In this document: positions 34,991 through 46,108 of the stretch, in pieces
How the letters are laid out: every line of letters begins with the position of its first letter
Numbering within the stretch: position 1 is the stretch's first letter
From: Cervus elaphus
Taxonomy: Eukaryota > Chordata > Mammalia > Artiodactyla > Cervidae
NCBI RefSeq assembly: GCF_910594005.1
Contig: NC_057816.1
Coordinates: forward strand, 26,243,797-26,307,796
Direction of reading: 5' to 3'
Length of the DNA: 64,000 nt
The notes under the pieces: generated by a model
What the model saw: the letters and a program-made list of their open reading frames with translations, nothing else
Database searches by the model: none
What the model was told of the DNA's origin: nothing
Position numbers and translations under genes: made by a program

Positions 34991-35150
34991 AGGGATTTCC
35001 CTGGCAGTCCACTGATTAAGACTGCATTTCCAATGCAGGGGGCACGGGTTTGATCCCTGGTCAGGAAACTAAGATCCCACATATTATGTGTCATGGCCCA
35101 CCTGTCAACAAACAACTCCCAACCCCCAAAAAATCCCAACCTACCCCCCA
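34991..35150 (+). repeat. CHR-type tRNA-derived SINE, sense
   Basis: GGGATTTCCCTGGCAGTCCA, GGGTTTGATCCCTGGTCAGG and AACTAAGATCCCACATATTA are the cetartiodactyl CHR SINE with a C/A-rich tail. Confidence 0.85.
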
Positions 35151-35184
35151 AACCCAGAGATTGGTTAATGTGCTATTTATTCCA

Positions 35185-35560
35185 AGATTATTCTCTATTC
35201 TAGGTGCTATGCTAGGTTCTGAAGATGCAGTGAAGAGCAAATTCATGTATGGTCTCTGTGTTCATAGAACATGTAGTCCAGTGAGACAGAGCTTTGCAAA
35301 ATGAGAAGAATGTCTAAGCAGAAACAGATGAGTACTGTGAAGGAAAGGAACATAGTCCCTGAAAAATCCTGGGTGGTGGTGGGGAACAAATATCAAGTCT
35401 TCCTTTCTTAAAGTGAGAGTTAGGGATGAGTAAAAATCAACTAGGCAAAGAATGGGAGTAAGAGTCTTCCAGATAACAAGCAGAATGTACATGTACCTTG
35501 TGATGGGAGGGAACATGCTAAGTGCAAAGACTTGAAAGAAGATTAGTGTGCAGAGAGCAA
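35185..35560 (-). repeat. L2 remnant, antisense
   Basis: TTCTAGGTGCTATGCTAGGT, GATGCAGTGAAGAGCAAAT and TAGTCCAGTGAGACAGAGC resemble the antisense L2 3' region. Confidence 0.5.
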
Positions 35561-35692
35561 AGTGAAAGATTGGTGTGCAGAGAGAAAAATGGAGAGCGCA
35601 TGAGAGCAATGAATAGACATAGTCCTCATTCCTTCCAACCACCCACACTCACAAGTTTAAAATTCACTGATAACTTGTCATTGATATTGAGC

Positions 35693-35733
35693 TTAAGACT
35701 AGAATTCTTTTTTTTTTTAAGACTAGAATTCTT
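35693..35733 (-). repeat. 17-bp direct repeat separated by seven T (possible tail-only insertion)
   Basis: TTAAGACTAGAATTCTT occurs at 35693-35709 and 35717-35733, with only T7 between. On the minus strand the site reads TTT followed by AAGAATTC, close to the L1 endonuclease preference. See findings. Confidence 0.9.
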
Positions 35734-36204
35734 AAACATGGCTTTTAAGCACCTACATGTCCATTTTTTCAGCTTCACCTTATATACCCTTTGTTTTTCT
35801 CATTATTTGGAGATCAGTCTTTTCTGCTGGATCAGGAGGTATATCTTGAGCTTACTGAATTTGTAGGACCCAGGTGGAGTTGAGTACGCAGTTGGCTTTA
35901 TAAGCATACACCTTAGAAAATAGGTCTTGATTAGAGATAGAAATGTGTCATTCATTTATGTTAAAAAGCACCCTAACATAACAGAGTGGGGTCAGGTAGT
36001 CACTGATTTGATGTTTTCTGAGAGGAGAAGGAAAGGACTGGAGTTATAGGTAATGTACCAGAAATTGACACCTTGGGGAGTGTTCCATGCCGGTGAACAT
36101 CACTCATCTATTTGTCACAGTGGGAAATGGCTTGAGAACCACTAGTGTGTAGGGTAAAGGCTAGATGTCAGAGATTGGTTCTATGAATCTAGTCCCGGTT
36201 GACC
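35734..36204. other. Intron sequence without recognised features
   Basis: No family recognised. Confidence 0.5.
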
Positions 36205-36635
36205 TGTTGTAGCCATATGTTCCAGGAAACAAACTCACTCAGAAGGACAATGCAGATAGTGGAGTGCAGTTTATTACACCGGGCGGGCCCGAGGCAGAGT
36301 CTCCTCTTAGCCAAGGACCCCGACTGGTGTTTGTGAAAACCTTGTATACCTTAATGTATAAGGTTCCCTGAAACTAGTCTGAACAAAGGAAAAAGAAAGA
36401 TACAATCAAAGTTAACCGTGATCATATGCCTTAAGCCTAGGTAGTTAACAGTGGGCAATTATCAATAGGCCTGTGGTCATACTCCAATAAGCATAATAGA
36501 ATGTATGATTCTATTTGGTTACACAGATAATTAGGGTATTAATTAGGGTATTCTTTTAGGCGATGGAGAGCCCTGGGGCTCTTCCTTCTGGGGCCTGGTT
36601 TTCTGGTTGCTGTGTGGTTTCCACAGATACTGGGC
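36205..36635 (-). mobile_element. Endogenous retrovirus LTR, antisense, family not assigned
   Basis: On the minus strand it begins near TGTGGAAACCACACAGCAAC, has a polyadenylation signal AATAAA (complement at 36270-36275) after CCCGCCCGGTGT, and ends near ATATGGCTACAACA, which gives TG...CA termini. No internal retroviral genes adjoin, so it is a solo LTR or an LTR remnant. I found no matching target duplication, so the ends are approximate. Confidence 0.65.
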
Positions 36636-37229
36636 ATATAGCTCAAAGTCCGCAGTCCGGCCCCAGATGAAGTCCTGCTTTCAAGACAGAGCCTGTTCTG
36701 TTTCCTCCTTCAGGCCCTTTCGGTTGTTGCCCAGCTCCTCTGCTCCCATCTTTGCACATGTCCTCAATGCTCTCTATACTTGTTCTTTCTCTGTTGCCTG
36801 AGAGTTCCAGACACATTTCTCCCTGCATGTTCTTAGCTGTATTTTCTCCAGATTTATCTTCTCAGCTTTCTCCCTCCAGGGTAATAGTTCTCATCTGTCT
36901 CCTTCTTGAAATTTTCCTGGATCACTGTTGAAGAATGGATTTTTCCCCTCTTTTTAAAGATCTGACTTGAATTTTTTTTTTTTGTTTTACCATAAGTAGC
37001 ATGTAAATTCCTTGAAGGAAGCCATGTATATCAAAGGTCTTCATATTACTGCTGTAGGCTACTTAGTGCTTGCTGTTTACTAGCCTTAACACTGCATGCC
37101 ACTCCTTGCATATGATTTTTAATTCTGCTTTCACTTTATGTATCCCTGGCTTAGCCATGAAGAGATGGACCTTTAAGCAGTTGTAGTCTGAATTTGTGGT
37201 GTAAAGCAGTCAGTCATTTAAATTTTAAA
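36636..37229. other. Intron sequence without recognised features
   Basis: No family recognised. Confidence 0.5.
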
Positions 37230-37850
37230 CAGGAGTATATTTATCAAATAACAATTGAAACCTGTAAGGATAAGCTGCATGTATAAAAAGATCTCTTGTT
37301 ACCTTAATTGAAAAAAGTGTAGAATTGTAAGTATGATATACTACCACTAATGTTAGAAAAATGGGGAAACATATATTCATATTTGCTTTTGTAGCATAAA
37401 AACTTCTGGAAGAAAGGATAGTCTTTTTCAAAAGAGGCTGAAACAATTGGACATCCTTATGTAAAAAGAACTTTGACAAAAATCTTGCCCCTTTCACAAA
37501 TATTAATTCAAAATGGAACATATACCTTAATGTAGAATGTAAAATTATCAAACTTCTAGAAGAAAACATAATAGAAAATCTATATGACCTTGAGTTTGGT
37601 GATAAGATCTTATGTACAGCATCAAGGGTATAATTCATGGAAAAAAACAGGTAAGTTGAATTTTACTAAAACTAAAACCTTATGCTTTGCAGAAGATATT
37701 ATTAGGAGAATGAAAAACCTCAGAATGGGATAAATATTTGCAAAACATCTGAAAGGACTTGTGTAAAGAACTTTAAAACTCAGGTTAAAAAAAAATGAGC
37801 AAAATACCTGAACAGACACCTTACCAAAGAAGATATGTAAATGACAAATA

Positions 37851-38292
37851 AGAATGAAGAGGAAAAGTTAAAATTTTACATAATCTCCTTCTGCCTCTGT
37901 AACTCAGCTTGCCCCTTGCAAAGTCTAGATCATGTAGGTCACGTAGTCTCAGAAGGTGGGGACCTGCAATACTAGGAACTGGAGTTTATCTCACTCACCC
38001 TTGTCCTGCTCTTTGTAATTGCCCAGCCCCTGCAAACCTGCTTAATCATGCCTGTCCAGGCCAGGCATCCCCCTTCCCATCTTGACTGCTGTTCCCGTGC
38101 GTGCCATACCCCTTAGTTTAAACCAGCCTGTTAACAGCTAGTGTTGCTCACTACAGTCTGTCTATAAAAACTCTGTAATCCCTCTGTTCGGGGCTCAGAG
38201 CTTGGCGTGTTAACTCCTCTGGGCCCGCCAGTGTAATAAACCTGAGTTCTCCAACTCTCTTGAGTGTCGAGTACTGGTTTCTGTAACAAGAA
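37851..38292 (+). mobile_element. Solo LTR of a gammaretrovirus-like endogenous retrovirus
   Basis: The 434-bp element (37855-38288) starts TGAAGAGGAAAAG, ends TTTCTGTAACA and is flanked by a 4-bp duplication, AGAA (37851-37854, 38289-38292). Removing it and one AGAA restores the L1 reading ATAAGAACATGAAAAAATGC. A TATAAAAA box and AATAAA signal are correctly spaced. No internal gag, pol or env sequence remains, so the provirus was lost by LTR-LTR recombination. Four-base duplication fits class I (gamma-like) integrases. Confidence 0.9.
38163..38240 (+). promoter_or_regulatory. LTR core promoter and polyadenylation signal
   Basis: TATAAAAA at 38163-38170 is the putative U3 TATA box and AATAAA at 38235-38240 the R-region polyadenylation signal, in the same orientation as NELL1. 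Whether they act in any tissue cannot be told from sequence. Confidence 0.75.
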
Positions 38293-38594
38293 CATGAAAA
38301 AATGCTCAATGTTATTGTCATCAGGGAAATTAAAATTACATATGTGATACCATCACACACTGATTAGAATGGCTAAAATCCAAAAAACCTGACAACACCA
38401 ATTGCTGATGAGGCTGATTCATTGCTGGTGGGCATGTAATATAGTACAGCCACTTTAGGAACAATTTGGTGGTATAAAGCTAAACATAGTCTTATTCTAT
38501 AATCCAACAATCATTCTCAGATATTTACGCAGTTGACTTGGAAACTTATTTTCACACGAAACCTGCACACAAAGGTTAGAATTTGCTTTATTCA

Positions 38595-39749
38595 TTTTGT
38601 TTCTTTCCTTTTATTTTTGAGTTACATTTTATTTGGTAGAAATTTTTAAGACTTCAAGCCCAGGAGATAGTATTTCAAGTAACCCTGAGAAAACTGCTCT
38701 CAGAGTGGGGACGGGGGAGAGGATGAGCCAGGTTATATAGAAGTTTTACAACAAAGGGCAGGTCGTAGGAACATCAAAAGATTATTGTTAATTAAAGAAA
38801 ACCAGATCGCCCAAGTTAAGAAATTTAGCACTTGCCTTTGTATGGGAAAATGCAAGAATCTGGGCTCACTGAAGTCCTTCCTTTGATGTGCCTCAGCTGT
38901 CTGGGGCCAGTTTTCTGTGTTTCAAATGGTGAGCTTCCTTTCCTCAGGCCTTACCGTGGGGACTGGCTACAGTCCAACAGCTGCTGCATGGCAGACATTA
39001 TTCTCCTTCCTGAGTTCCTTCAGGACTCACCTGCACACGCTCAAGGGCTGCAGTTGCTGATGACTTGTGACATCCTTATATACTGACATGGCAGGAAATA
39101 CTCCATTTCTCAGTTCCTCTTCTTGATCTGAAATTCAACCACTGTTTGGGAGACACTTCATGACAAATTTTTGCTCTACAGCGGTAGGAATGCTCATCCC
39201 AGATCAGGTGAAAGTTCGTGTTGATATACTACTCCAGGTGCTAATTTCTAGATTAGGCCCTGTTAGTATATTAAAAGATTCTCTGGATCCTGTCTTACTA
39301 ATCTATTATGACTCAGGAAATGTTTTACTTTTTGCATCTCCCCATGTCTAGGGTTGGACTATTACAATCATTGATTGCATACAGAACTATGTATCTGATC
39401 GACTGTTTCAGGTCACCTAGTTATCATTATTTTTGTAGGAGGCTTGATTAAACACTAATACTGTAAGGGCCGACAATCTTATAATTAATATGGCTCGTGA
39501 CATTGGCAAAATCATAGTGTAGCAGAGACACAAAGCATAAGGAATTTGGAAACAACAAATTAAAACAGTGATTAGTATAACTAGCTGTAATCCAGCTGCA
39601 TTAAACCATCAAGGCCATAGGAGAGCCTGCTGGAGAAGCCAAATTCTGGCAGGGTTAGGTGAAGAGAAAAAGATAAATGTTTTATCTTTATTTATGAAAG
39701 TATACTTTATCAATTTGTTTTAGGTCATAGTGTAACAGAAAACGTTTTG
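38595..39749. mobile_element. 1.15-kb LTR-like repeat inside the L1, family not assigned
   Basis: L1 collinearity stops at GCTTTATTCATTTTG and resumes at TTTTGCCAGCAACC. TTTTG at 38595-38599 and 39745-39749 may be a 5-bp target duplication. The interior has no LINE or coding similarity that I can name. Its size and the 5-bp flank suggest an LTR, but TG...CA ends do not fall exactly at the boundaries. Confidence 0.55.
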
Positions 39750-40610
39750 CCAGCAACCAAAATATCCTTCAGTGGGTAAATGGATAAGTAAACTGGTATG
39801 TCTATATAATGGGATACTCTTCAGTGCTAAAATAGGAATGAACTATCAACTTATGTAACAATATGAATTAATATTAAATCTTAAATATTTAATATTCCTG
39901 GTAAAGGACTCCAGCCTGAAAAGGCTACATAGTGTATAATTTCATTTACATGACATTCTGGAAAAGGTGAAAAAAAGGTGATAAACAGATCAGTGATTCC
40001 CAGGAATTTGAGGATTGGGGGAAGGTTGAATAGGTGAAGTAGAGAGGATATTTTCTGGTAGTGGAGCTATTGTGTGTGATACTTTAATGATAGATACATG
40101 ATACTATGCATTTGTCAAAAACCCATTGAAATTGACAACACAAAACAATGAACCTTAATATACGCATATTAAAAGCATTATTCAGAGGATCCTAGGATGG
40201 ATTGCAGAATGTGACTTAACAATCTAACTGTATTACAAAAGTGTGAAACAACCTCAATAAAAGGGATTGGAGAAAAGTTGCTGACCTTAGCAACTTTGGA
40301 AACAAGTAGAGTCTACAAGACTAAAGGTCAGAGGAACTGTGTATAGATATTTCACTGTAGTTTAAAGTTGTTTACATGAAGGTGTGGGTTAACAGTTCTA
40401 AAATCACCATACATGTAGACTAGAGGTGTATAACTAAATAAATGGATGGTGGATTATGGGGAGTTACATACAGATAACTCTATTAAGAGACCAGGATGAT
40501 CCATATGGTAATGAATTAAAGACATCAGTGTAAGCTCATGCTTAGCTTAATTTAGATGTAAATAGATACTGAAATATTTACAGATATGTTGCATGATAAA
40601 CAGTATGTAT

Positions 40611-40683
40611 ATACTGTGTGTGTGTATATATATATGTGTGTATATATATACACATGTATATTTCAAATATATATGTATATTTC
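40611..40683. repeat. TG/TA compound microsatellite
   Basis: Alternating TGTGTG and TATATA runs in the L1 3' UTR. Confidence 0.9.
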
Positions 40684-41257
40684 TTTATTCTTTCAGCACA
40701 GAGGGCCTAGAAGCGACAATGCCACAGTAGCAATGAGTAACCAAGAGCTCAGATCCTGGCTTCTAAAACCATTAAAGCAACCAGGTCTCCTTGGAGAAAT
40801 GGCTGATTTTAGGACTGAGCCAGAAAAATGCATTAGAGAAGTCTTTAATATCTTATAGTACCAGAAACTAAGGAAGTGTTCAAAACAAAGCAACTCCAAA
40901 TGATTGCAAATGATGGGAATATGTTAAAGGGACATGGAGCCAACTGAAGAAACTTCCAGTGGTGAAAGCCGAAAGATTTAAGGACAAAATAAACTAATAT
41001 TAGATAATGACCCAGACTATAAAATGATAACCCATGAATACATACTGTTGTAAATAAATGAACAAATAAATAGTTGGAATGAATAGACCTCCTTTGCTAC
41101 AGAATTCCAAATAAGGAATGTAGCTACTTCTCCCTCAGTGGAATGTAGCGTCTAACTGCTCAAGTGTGGACTGCACATAGAGACTGCTTCCAAAGAACAC
41201 AGTATAGAAGAGAAGGAGGGGGAAGACTAATTTTATAGTGGAGAAAGTGGAAGTGTG

Positions 41258-41361
41258 GAAGCGTGAAAGTGTTAGTCGCTCAGTTGTGTCTGACTCTTTG
41301 CGACCCCATGGACTGTAGCCCGCCAGGCTTCTCTGTCCATGGGATTCTCCAGGCAAGAAAC
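41258..41361 (-). repeat. BovA monomer fragment, antisense
   Basis: GTTAGTCGCTCAGTTGTGTC to GGGATTCTCCAGGCAAGAA. It interrupts the L1 3' UTR between GAGAAAGTGG and AAACCTGACA. Confidence 0.85.
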
Positions 41362-41936
41362 CTGACACCACTCAGCCAGATAGGTTAACAGCAAGATTAG
41401 TTAGCATCAGTAGTAATAAATCATGGTGATAGTGTATGTATCCTTGCTATGCTAGAATTACACTTTACCTCTGTGGCTTTCCTTCTAAAAACCCAAACCA
41501 GAGTCTAAGCATGAGAAAAACATCAGAAATCCCACTTGGGGGAAATTTTGCAAAATATCAGTCCTCCTTAAAATTCTCAAGGTCAAAAGGCAAGTCTGAA
41601 CTGTGATAGCTAAAAGGAATCTACTAGTGAGATGTGATGACTGAATAGTGTCGTATCCTGGATGGGATCATGGAAACAGGAAAAAAGGATATTAGGTAAA
41701 AACTAAGGCAATTTGGCTAAGATATTGACTTTAGTTTATAATAATAATGTATTGATTATTGATTGTGATAAATGTACCTCCTATATAGGAAACTGGCTAT
41801 GGGGTATACAAGGACTGTGTTACCTTTGTAGTTTTTCTGAAAATTGGTAACCGTTAAAAAGTTTATTTAAAAACTTTAGAAAGATACACCAGAAGGTCTC
41901 AACAGTGATTGCCTGTGAAGGGTGTTTGATGCTGAT

Positions 41937-42134
41937 AAATCATTTGTATTAGTGGACACTAGGTGCTTTATTGGGCTTCCCTCGTGGCTCAGCAGGTGAA
42001 GAATCTGCCTGCAATGCAGGAGATATAGGAGGCACTTTATAAGGTGACTTCCAGATGTTATATTCTTTTTTCCCCTTAAAAGAAACCTGTGAGGCAGATG
42101 TTATTTTCTACTAGAAGAGAAGGAGACTTAGAGA
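41937..42134 (-). repeat. 198-bp duplicated segment, copy 1 (truncated MIR plus SINE head)
   Basis: Identical in length to 43246-43443, with two substitutions (at the CCAGATG/CCAAATG and ATGTTAT/ATGCTAT positions). The MIR here stops at the copy boundary, whereas in copy 2 it continues, so this is the derived copy. Confidence 0.95.
41961..42040 (+). repeat. Bov-tA 5' head only, with imperfect target duplication
   Basis: About 50 bp of SINE head (GGGCTTCCCTCGTGGCTCAG to CTGCCTGCAATGCAGGAGA) sits inside a MIR. AGGTGCTTTAT (41961-41971) and AGGCACTTTAT (42030-42040) flank it. There is no B box, BovA body or tail. Confidence 0.8.
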
Positions 42135-42269
42135 TAGGATGGGAGGAAAATTTTTCACTGAGTACCTGAAAGACATTTATTTTTGAACTGTGAAAATAAA
42201 ACAATTCAATAGAGTTAAGTAAGAAAACTGAAGACTTTATATTGCTTGTTTGAGAACAATAATATTCCT

Positions 42270-42480
42270 TCTCAGGAGGCACTAGTGGCGAAGAACCTGC
42301 TTGCCAATGCAGGAAGCATAAGAAACGTCGGTTTGATCCCTCGGTTAGGAAGATCCCCTGGAGGACGGTATAGCAACCTGCTCCAGTATTCCTGCCTGGA
42401 GAATCCCTTGGACAGAGGAGCCTGGTGGTCCATAGCATCACACAGAGTTGGACATGACCGAAGAGACTTAGCATGCCCAC
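42270..42480 (+). repeat. Bov-tA SINE, sense
   Basis: Diverged head (GGTTTGATCCCTCGGTTAGG) and body (GAGTTGGACATGACCGAAGA). Confidence 0.87.
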
Positions 42481-43245
42481 AGACTCTTCAGAAAGTTTTT
42501 AGAACATATATATATTTAAAACATATATATATTTACTATATATGTATTGGCCATTACTATTATTACACTTCCTGTTTGTCTTTCTTAAATCCTGATATTT
42601 AGAAAGCTCTTCCTGGAGATCTGAAGCTATACCTTAGGCTTAAGATAAGATAGATTTCTATGATTCAAAGCTCCATGCCTTGGGCTTGGTTGCTTAATAA
42701 ATATTTATATTTGGCTGTATTTGGAGGTCTTTAGTCAAATGCCAACAATCCATCTCCTCTTTGTCAGCACATCAGTTGCTGTTATGTTCCTTCTCTCAAT
42801 TAAATTTTTTTCTAAATTAAAATTTATCTTAACTTTACAAGGTTCCATGTCTTTTCTCCTGGAAAAATTATAAGTGTCTTTCTTTCATTCAGAATTGCAT
42901 GCCTACTCCCATGCTTTTTAAGACTGTCATGAAACTGTTGTGAATAGGGGTAAAAAACCTTATTTTTACATTTCATTTCACAATGGATGTTTTATTTTCA
43001 GTCGTGGAGACAGTTTGTAATTCCTGTCACCATTAATCTCTTGCTAAATGTTTGCTAAGAGGATCGAGTACAGAACTAATATGTAAGTTTACAGCTGCAA
43101 ATAAAATCATAGAGGACAAATCTAAAGAAAGGGAAAGGGGAAGGCAGAGATACATTCTTTCTGAGAAGAGGCAGGATGTGGACTCTTTCATCAGTATCAC
43201 ACTCTATGAGGTTGTTGTCCCCACATGCTCAGAAATAAGGAAGGG
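42481..43245. other. Intron sequence without recognised features
   Basis: A TATATATATTT tract at about 42508-42545; otherwise nothing recognised. Confidence 0.5.
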
Positions 43246-43545
43246 AAATCATTTGTATTAGTGGACACTAGGTGCTTTATTGGGCTTCCCTCGTGGCTCA
43301 GCAGGTGAAGAATCTGCCTGCAATGCAGGAGATATAGGAGGCACTTTATAAGGTGACTTCCAAATGTTATATTCTTTTTTCCCCTTAAAAGAAACCTGTG
43401 AGGCAGATGCTATTTTCTACTAGAAGAGAAGGAGACTTAGAGAAATGTGTCTTGTCCACATTTACACAGGGATTAAATGGCTGCGACAGGGATTGGACAC
43501 GAATTGGCTAGATTCTGAAGCCCCTCATATAAATAGGCATGTTTT
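43246..43545 (-). repeat. MIR with inserted SINE head; copy 2 of the 198-bp duplicate
   Basis: Antisense MIR running through the duplicated part (43246-43443) and on to ATTTACACAGGGATTAAATG and GATTGGACACGAATTGGCTA, so the element is complete here. The SINE head insert lies at about 43282-43338. Confidence 0.8.
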
Positions 43546-43639
43546 TCTGGTGTCTGTCCTCTTTCTATAACACACACTGCTCTGAATAAAGAAGACAGAA
43601 GTTGGGATTAATAGAAGAGTGTCCAGGTTAATTAGTACT

Positions 43640-43830
43640 GTCCTTTTTTTGAAAAGAAAAAAAACCACATTGATTTATTTATTTGACTGTTTCAGGTCTT
43701 AGTTTGGCACATGGGCTTAGTTGCCCTGCGGCATGTGGGACCTTAATTCCCAGACCAGGGATCAAACCTTTGTCCCCTGCGTTGGAAGGCAGATTCTTAA
43801 GCAATGGACCACCAAGGAGGTCCCAGGACT
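43640..43830 (-). repeat. CHR-type SINE, antisense
   Basis: CCAGACCAGGGATCAAACCT and CTTAAGCAATGGACCACCAA are the antisense CHR head. An A-rich/T-rich tail lies to the left. Confidence 0.8.
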
Positions 43831-44269
43831 CCCCTTTAACTGTGCACTAGAAGAGAACTTGGGGCTCGAACCTGGAGAAGGTATCTGATTTATAAAAGGA
43901 CTACTGAGGTAGCCACTTCATTTCACTGAATGTGATGTTTGAGGCCCCGAATGTTGGGACTTGATACAAGGGAAAGAAAAAATGGGTTACTGAGAAAGAC
44001 ACCAATATATCCCGTTAGTATTTATTTCTTTAAATAGCTACTGAAAACCATGCATTTTAAAAGATATGATTTATTGATATTGTTTCCGTTGCATTTTCTG
44101 GGCAGAATTCCATTTCTGATGTTAGAAGAAAATGCATAGTTATAAATCTGCAGGGCTGTCAGCAGAAAATTGGCACTTTGAGATCTGATCATTTGGCCAG
44201 TGGCCCCAGGCATTTAGTAGGGACATACCTAAATGATAGTTTTCATTTTTAAAGGTGTAAAACCTGTAT
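43831..44269. other. Intron sequence without recognised features
   Basis: No family recognised. Confidence 0.5.
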
Positions 44270-44660
44270 ACCTGAAGTTAGAGTGTTTTAGTTTTGGTAA
44301 CAAATCATCCCTAAACTTGCTATGTTCACAGACCCTGTGGGTCAGGAATTTGGACAGCGTCCAGAGAGGGATGGCTTGTCTGTAGCCACAGCATTTGTAG
44401 CTTCAACTGGGAAGAGTGGACAATTGGGGAAACCATCAGGAGGCAGTTTCACTCATATGTCGCATATTTTTACTGGTGGCTGACTGGGGTCTGTATGAGT
44501 AGTTGGATGTGTTGACCAGAGTATCTGTATGTCATCTCCCCACACTGGACTGGGTTTTCTTACAGCATGGTGGCATCAGGGGAGTCAGACTTCTTACATG
44601 GTGACTCAGGTCTTCAGGTGTTCCAGCAAATAAGACAGAAACTGTGCCATGTTTTATGAC
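44270..44660. repeat. Ancient mammalian interspersed repeat, family not assigned
   Basis: GTTTTGGTAACAAATCATCC and CCTGTGGGTCAGGAATTTGG recur in mammalian introns as I remember. The rest is diverged. Confidence 0.4.
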
Positions 44661-45589
44661 CCAGTCTCGGAAGTCATCAAGCATTATTTTTGCTGTTTAA
44701 AGCACTGACAGGCCTGCCTAGATTCCAGGGGAGGGACCGTAGATCCCACCTTTCAGTTGGAAACAGGTCAGGGTTACATTGTAGAAGACCACATGAGGTG
44801 GCCAGTATCTTTGTGGGTACTTTTGGGAAAGTATCATTTGCCCAACAGAATATTAGGTCATACAATGCAGGTTATGTGCCTTATACAGGACTGAAGAAAA
44901 CTGTTTTCCTGCCTCCTGTCATTTCTTTCTATTTATAGTCTAGCAGTAGCTTCGTGTCCATGGTTACTTCTCATTTTTTTTTTTGCCTTTCCTCAGCTTC
45001 ATGTTCTGTATTTCTCGTTAGTAAGTCAAGGTAGTTTCATAACCTTTAAATCTCTATGGATTGTTAACAATAAAGCTTTATTTTTGTTTAGTCTATGTGA
45101 AGGATGGTATTCCTGCTCCCTGCAGGCATTTGAGGATCCAGACTTACTCCATCTGATGACATCACTGCCCACTAAGGACTCAGAATCCTCTATTAGCCCC
45201 TCTGCAACCAGCACAGATAAGGCACTTCTCTCCTAACCAGCCTTGGTCGTACCTATCACTTCTGTTCATGTTTTGCTCGTGACAGCTCGTCATATGGTCC
45301 CCTCTAGACTCAAAGGCACAGGGAAATACAATCAGCTGTGTTCCCAGGGAGAAAGGCAGGGTGTGAATATTAGCTACATCTATTGTCTCCTGTCTTCTCT
45401 CCCCCAGGCAGCTAAGAACCTGGAGCCTAAGCGTTGCCAGAAAATTAAAGAGTAGAATGAAAGTAACTGACCAACTGGTTATTCAGTTTATCTTAAAGGT
45501 TATCAGTGTGCAAAGTAGTTTCAGAATTGTATGAATTTAGACCTGAGATTATTAACAAGATTATTTAGTTCAGTGGTTTATGACTATTT
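44661..45589. other. Intron sequence without recognised features
   Basis: A T run at about 44975-44985. No family recognised. Confidence 0.5.
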
Positions 45590-46108
45590 GTAAAATTTTA
45601 TTATTTTATTTTGTAAACTTTTATTTTATATTGGAATAGAGCCAGTTAGCAATGTTACAATTTCAGGTGAATAGCAAAGGGATTCAGCCATATATTAATA
45701 TATATACATGTATCCATTCTCCCCCAAACTTCCCTCCCATGCAGGCTGCCACATAACATTGAGCAGAATTGCATGTGCTGTACAGTAGGTCCTTGCTGGT
45801 TATCCATTTTAAATACAGCAGTGTGTACATGTCTGTCCCAAACTCTCCAACTATCCCTTTCCCCCTCCCTCCCCTCCGGCAACCATAAGTTCATTCTCTA
45901 AGTCTGTGAGTCTCTTTCTGTTTTGCAAGTAAGTTCATTTGTGTAATTTGTGTTTAGATTCCACACATAAGGGATGTCATATTTTTCCTTCTCTGTCTGA
46001 CTTACTTCCCTCAGTATGACACTCTCTAGTCCATGCATGTTGCTGCAAATGGCATTATTTCATTCTTTTTAATGGCTGAATAATACTCCATTGTATATGA
46101 GCCACATC

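Larger units (their letters stand above)
37230..41885 (+). repeat. Long L1, sense, ORF2 3' half and 3' UTR, with three insertions
   Basis: ORF2-type sequence (AAATTATCAAACTTCTAGAA, AAATGAGCAAAATACCTGAA, AATCCAACAATCATTCTCAG) runs to about 40165. It is followed by 3' UTR phrases (CAGTGGAATGTAGCGTCTAA, TACTTTACCTCTG-like, TATCCTGGATGGGATCATGG, AATGTATTGATTATTGATTG) to 41885. It is interrupted by a solo LTR, a 1.15 kb LTR-like repeat and a BovA unit. It could be two L1s in the same orientation. Confidence 0.75.
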
